Positions 6,537 through 8,861 of a stretch of 8,861 nt of DNA are shown in pieces. The position numbers were made by a program, and so were the translations under genes. Below the pieces are notes generated by a model. It saw only the letters and a program-made list of their open reading frames with translations, did not search any database and had not been told where the DNA came from. The number at the start of each line of letters is the position of its first letter. Position 1 is the stretch's first letter. The stretch comes from an uncultured Bacteroidota bacterium (GTDB lineage: Bacteria; Bacteroidota; Bacteroidia; Chitinophagales; Chitinophagaceae): positions 1 through 8,861 of the forward strand of contig CAIRSV010000093.1 in the NCBI GenBank assembly GCA_903881265.1, given 5' to 3'.

Positions 6537-7136
6537 ATGCTTCAAGACGAACTTTATCCGTATAGCTTTGAATTTAATATCGCCACGTTTCACAATGACT
6601 TTGCAGTAAAAGACAGCACTGGCGCCACTCGTGCCTATGTGAAACAGAAAATGTTTAAACTCAAAGAGCATGTTCGAGTGTTTACCGATGAGAGTGAAAC
6701 CCAACTAGCCTATGATATCAGAGCTGATCGTTGGCTCGATTTCAATACCGTGTTCTCATTCCACAATCCCGATGGAATTAATTTAGGTAAATTGGTCCGT
6801 AAAGGTTGGAAATCGATTTGGAAAGCCTCGTATGAATTGTACGATGAAAACGACATACAGGACTTGCTAATACAAGAAAAAAATCCTTGGGTCAAAGTAT
6901 GCGACACCCTACTAAGCGAAATACCGATCGTGGGCATGCTCACCGGTTATTTCTTTAATCCTTCATATTCCGTAAAGCGACCCGATGGCACCTTGGTTTG
7001 CAGTTTTACCAAGAATGCGTCTTTTTTTGGACGAAAATTTAGTTTGATAAAAGAAAACCTATTTGAACAAGGTGAGGAAGAACGTATCAAGCTCGGTCTA
7101 ATGATGATGGTGTTATTGGAAAGACGAAGAGGATAA
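6537..7136 (+). CDS. LURP-one/tubby C-terminal-like domain protein (scramblase-like fold), function unknown
   Basis: The protein has 199 residues and no signal peptide. The order YVKQKMFKLKEHVRVFTDES, then YDIRADRWLDFNTVFSFHNPDG, LGKLVRKGWKSIWKASYELYDE and later YSVKRPDGTLVCSFTKN is the strand-turn-strand pattern of LURP-one-related proteins, which share a beta-barrel with the tubby and phospholipid scramblase domains. A hydrophobic stretch near 129-140 (IPIVGMLTGYFF) corresponds to the central segment of that fold. The C-terminus (IKLGLMMMVLLERRRG) is hydrophobic and then basic. The family has no firmly known job in bacteria; membrane or lipid contact is a guess. The gene starts 86 bp after prs, has no clear promoter of its own and may be read through from prs. 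Confidence 0.72.
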   Translation: MLQDELYPYSFEFNIATFHNDFAVKDSTGATRAYVKQKMFKLKEHVRVFTDESETQLAYDIRADRWLDFNTVFSFHNPDGINLGKLVRKGWKSIWKASYELYDENDIQDLLIQEKNPWVKVCDTLLSEIPIVGMLTGYFFNPSYSVKRPDGTLVCSFTKNASFFGRKFSLIKENLFEQGEEERIKLGLMMMVLLERRRG

Positions 7137-7277
7137 CATCAAGGAGTCAGTCGAACATTCAAATAGTATATAATGAGGCTTTAGTCTCCAATGACATTCC
7201 CAATGTTACAGTCTTGCTTTTATTGCCATTCAATTAATTTGTCGACCGATATCGTTCCCTTTCTGCGTAAATTATGG

Positions 7278-7285
7278 TAGTTTTG
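7278..7285 (+). promoter_or_regulatory. -7 element of the B12-subunit gene promoter
   Basis: TAGTTTTG fully matches TAnnTTTG and lies 16 bp before the ATG at 7302, so the leader would be about 10 nt. At the -33 distance there is TTC (7255-7257) and not TTG. The promoter likely also serves the downstream enoyl-CoA hydratase. Confidence 0.55.
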
Positions 7286-7301
7286 TGCAACTTTTTTACG
7301 A

Positions 7302-7712
7302 ATGAACAATCGACCGATACGGGTATTAATCGCAAAAGTTGGTCTTGACGGACACGACAGAGGCGCTAAAGTCATAGCAGCCTCACTCAAAGATGCAGGT
7401 ATGGAAGTAATTTATACCGGCCTTCGGCAGACACCTGAAATGGTTGTCAATGCTGCACTACAAGAAGATGTTGACGCTATTGGAGTTAGTATTCTTTCAG
7501 GCGCGCATATGACCGTTTTCCCTGCCATTATCAATTTATTGAAAGAAAAAAATCTCCATTCAATCCTTTTAACTGGTGGAGGTATTATTCCTGAAGATGA
7601 TATGGCGGTTCTAACCGAAATGGGTGTGGGTCGCTTGTTTAGTCCGGGTACCAACACAGGCGACATTGCTAGCTATATTCAAGAGTATGTCAACACCTTA
7701 CGTGCGCAATAA
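7302..7712 (+). CDS. Stand-alone cobalamin-binding subunit of an acyl-CoA mutase (methylmalonyl-CoA mutase C-terminal type)
   Basis: These 136 residues make up only the B12-binding domain found at the C-terminus of methylmalonyl-CoA mutase and as a separate small subunit in other acyl-CoA mutases. It has the start RVLIAKVGLDGHDRGAKVIA with the DxHxxG motif (Asp16, His18, Gly21; His18 is the lower cobalt ligand), the loop GVSILSGAH (61-69) with Ser63 and Leu65, the Gly run TGGGIIP (91-97), and LFSPGT (112-117). All cofactor contacts I would expect are present, so it should be functional. The substrate could be methylmalonyl-CoA, isobutyryl-CoA or a related acyl-CoA; the small subunit does not decide this. 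The large catalytic subunit is not in the window. The next gene, an enoyl-CoA hydratase, starts 65 bp downstream and probably shares the transcript. Confidence 0.9.
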   Translation: MNNRPIRVLIAKVGLDGHDRGAKVIAASLKDAGMEVIYTGLRQTPEMVVNAALQEDVDAIGVSILSGAHMTVFPAIINLLKEKNLHSILLTGGGIIPEDDMAVLTEMGVGRLFSPGTNTGDIASYIQEYVNTLRAQ

Positions 7713-7777
7713 AATACATCAAACGTATTCACCCACAGCACGTTAATCATAAAAAATCATCCTTAAAATAACACACG

Positions 7778-8554
7778 ATGGAATTTAATACCTTACTTTT
7801 TAGCATTGAAAATAGTATTGCAATCATTACTGTTAATCGCCCTGATAAAATGAACGCCTTGAACAAAGACGTGATTGCTGATTTAAGCAACGCATTCGAC
7901 GAGGTGTATACAAACAAAGAAATTCGAAGTGTCATACTAACAGGAGCTGGTGCTAAAGCCTTTGTTGCTGGGGCCGACATTAGCGAATTCCTTTCATTGG
8001 ATGCAGCGGGTGGTTCGTCTTTAGGTCGTATCGGTCAGGAAAAAGTCTTTACCAAAATTGAAAATTGCCCTAAACCTGTCGTTGCCGCTGTGAATGGATT
8101 TGCCTTAGGCGGAGGATGTGAACTTGCCTTAGCCTGTCATTTCAGATTGGCAAGTGACAATGCAAAATTTGGTCAACCTGAAGTAAATCTCGGATTGATC
8201 CCAGGATATGGTGGTACTCAGCGATTGACATCCTTAGTAGGTAAGGGCCGTGCGATGGAACTTTGTATGAGTTCGCGTATGGTAGATGCCAATGAAGCAT
8301 TGACAATCGGCTTGGTGAATTATGTAGCAACGGCTGATACATTGCTTGAAAAAACAATCGAGATAGTAAATACGATCAATACAAAATCACCGATGGCCTT
8401 ATCAAAAGTCATTGATGCCGTGAATCATGCTGGAACACCGGACGGATTTGAAAATGAAATCAAATTGTTTGGTGAATGTTTCGGCACAGCCGATATGAAA
8501 GAAGGTGTAACGGCTTTCATGGAAAAGCGTAAAGCGGTGTTTACAGGAGAGTAA
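7778..8554 (+). CDS. Enoyl-CoA hydratase (crotonase family)
   Basis: The enzyme adds water to trans-2-enoyl-CoA to give 3-hydroxyacyl-CoA, a step of beta-oxidation or of butanoate metabolism. The 258 residues cover one crotonase domain. Seen are NRPDKMNALN (20-29), the oxyanion-hole loop AFVAGADISE (61-70), VNGFALGGGCELALAC (105-120) and FGQPEVNLGLIPGYGGTQRL (131-150). Both catalytic glutamates, Glu115 and Glu135, are present, so it is a true hydratase candidate and not a degenerate relative. The C-terminal KEGVTAFMEKRKAVFTGE is also typical. The substrate chain length is not clear; it is close to short-chain crotonase. It follows the B12 subunit by 65 bp with no clear promoter between, and a terminator follows at 8581. 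Confidence 0.93.
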   Translation: MEFNTLLFSIENSIAIITVNRPDKMNALNKDVIADLSNAFDEVYTNKEIRSVILTGAGAKAFVAGADISEFLSLDAAGGSSLGRIGQEKVFTKIENCPKPVVAAVNGFALGGGCELALACHFRLASDNAKFGQPEVNLGLIPGYGGTQRLTSLVGKGRAMELCMSSRMVDANEALTIGLVNYVATADTLLEKTIEIVNTINTKSPMALSKVIDAVNHAGTPDGFENEIKLFGECFGTADMKEGVTAFMEKRKAVFTGE

Positions 8555-8580
8555 TTCTTATTTCCCATTATTATAAATGA

Positions 8581-8612
8581 GCCACAGATTTATCAATCTG
8601 TGGCTTTCTTTG
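8581..8612 (+). terminator. Rho-independent terminator after enoyl-CoA hydratase
   Basis: A perfect 10-bp stem GCCACAGATT / AATCTGTGGC (8581-8590 and 8595-8604) with a 4-base loop is followed by TTTCTTTG on the plus strand. It lies 26 bp after the stop codon. On the minus strand the bases after the stem (TCATTTATAATAA) are a poorer T-run, so it might only weakly end the convergent transcript. Confidence 0.85.
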
Positions 8613-8627
8613 TGCCCGCTTTATTTG

Positions 8628-8861
8628 CTAATGGGCAATCGTCTCCACATCATGCGGATTATGCTTATGCTTGAACATAAATGCGAAGGCAATACCAATA
8701 ATCAAGGCATAGATGGCAAAAGTGAGCCAAATAGGACTCCATTCTTTAAAATACATAGGTTTTTTAAAAGAATTATCAACCAAAATTTCATTGGACTTCA
8801 ATAAATTTTTTACTACGGGGTTATTTATATCTGTTTTCAAATATTTCAATAAGCTATCAAC
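8628..8861 (-). CDS. C-terminal part of a probable nucleoside transporter (MFS, NupG-like); 5' end outside window
   Basis: The frame is open to the window edge, so these are the last 77 codons of a longer gene. The segment PIWLTFAIYALIIGIAFAFMFKHKHNP is a membrane helix followed by a basic tail. It closely matches the end of NupG-type nucleoside:proton symporters, whose last helix has W-x-x-IWL-x-F and ends in a KYKH-type motif, with a short His-ending tail. Ahead of the helix, about 45 mostly polar residues (VDSLLKYLKTDINNP..., then YFKEW) form a long soluble loop. If correct, the protein imports nucleosides across the inner membrane. With only one helix visible, another MFS family cannot be excluded. 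Confidence 0.65.
   Translation of the reverse strand, partial: VDSLLKYLKTDINNPVVKNLLKSNEILVDNSFKKPMYFKEWSPIWLTFAIYALIIGIAFAFMFKHKHNPHDVETIAH

Noticed and set aside
7192..7220. Hairpin TGACATT-CCC-AATGTTA after the LURP-like gene as a terminator
   Set aside because: The stem is short and AT-rich with a G-T pair, and the following CAGTCTTGCTTTTATT is not a clean T-run.
8577..8804. Plus-strand open frame that starts in the terminator hairpin
   Set aside because: It begins inside the terminator stem and opposes the convincing transporter C-terminus on the minus strand.

Overview
This window is ordinary chromosomal DNA of a member of the Bacteroidota, roughly 40% GC by eye. The evidence is a short 285-residue primary sigma factor of the Bacteroidota type, start codons without Shine-Dalgarno sequences, several promoters of the form TAnnTTTG, an OmpA protein with thrombospondin type-3 repeats, and a large-adhesin tail of a kind common in that phylum. 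I see no mobile element, CRISPR array, phage gene, tRNA or rRNA.

Layout. Positions 1-648 (+) are the 3' end of a large surface or secreted protein that starts before the window. A minus-strand block follows: an SPFH/Band 7 (prohibitin-like) membrane protein (656-1567), a small secreted cysteine-rich protein (1634-2083) with a good promoter, the primary sigma factor rpoD (2354-3211) with a clear terminator, a small secreted helical protein resembling the Spy/CpxP type (3383-3721), and an OmpA-family outer membrane protein (3933-5291). A divergent promoter region (5292-5472) separates this block from plus-strand genes: PRPP synthetase prs (5473-6450), a LURP-one/tubby-like domain protein (6537-7136), a stand-alone B12-binding subunit of an acyl-CoA mutase (7302-7712) and an enoyl-CoA hydratase (7778-8554). 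A strong hairpin terminator (8581-8612) follows. The window ends inside the 3' part of a minus-strand gene that looks like a NupG-type nucleoside transporter (8628-8861).

How the genes fit together. Most are housekeeping or envelope genes without one shared pathway. rpoD encodes the factor that should read the TAnnTTTG promoters seen here. The B12 subunit and the enoyl-CoA hydratase are probably co-transcribed and point to acyl-CoA metabolism; the catalytic mutase subunit must lie elsewhere. prs and the nucleoside transporter both touch nucleotide supply but are not co-transcribed. No stretch over 300 bp lacks a gene. The longest gap (2084-2353) holds the promoter of the cysteine-rich gene and the rpoD terminator.

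I found no convincing new multi-gene system. The best leads are the two-pair cysteine secreted protein, the orphan B12 subunit with a 10-bp direct repeat around its promoter, and the LURP-like protein next to prs.
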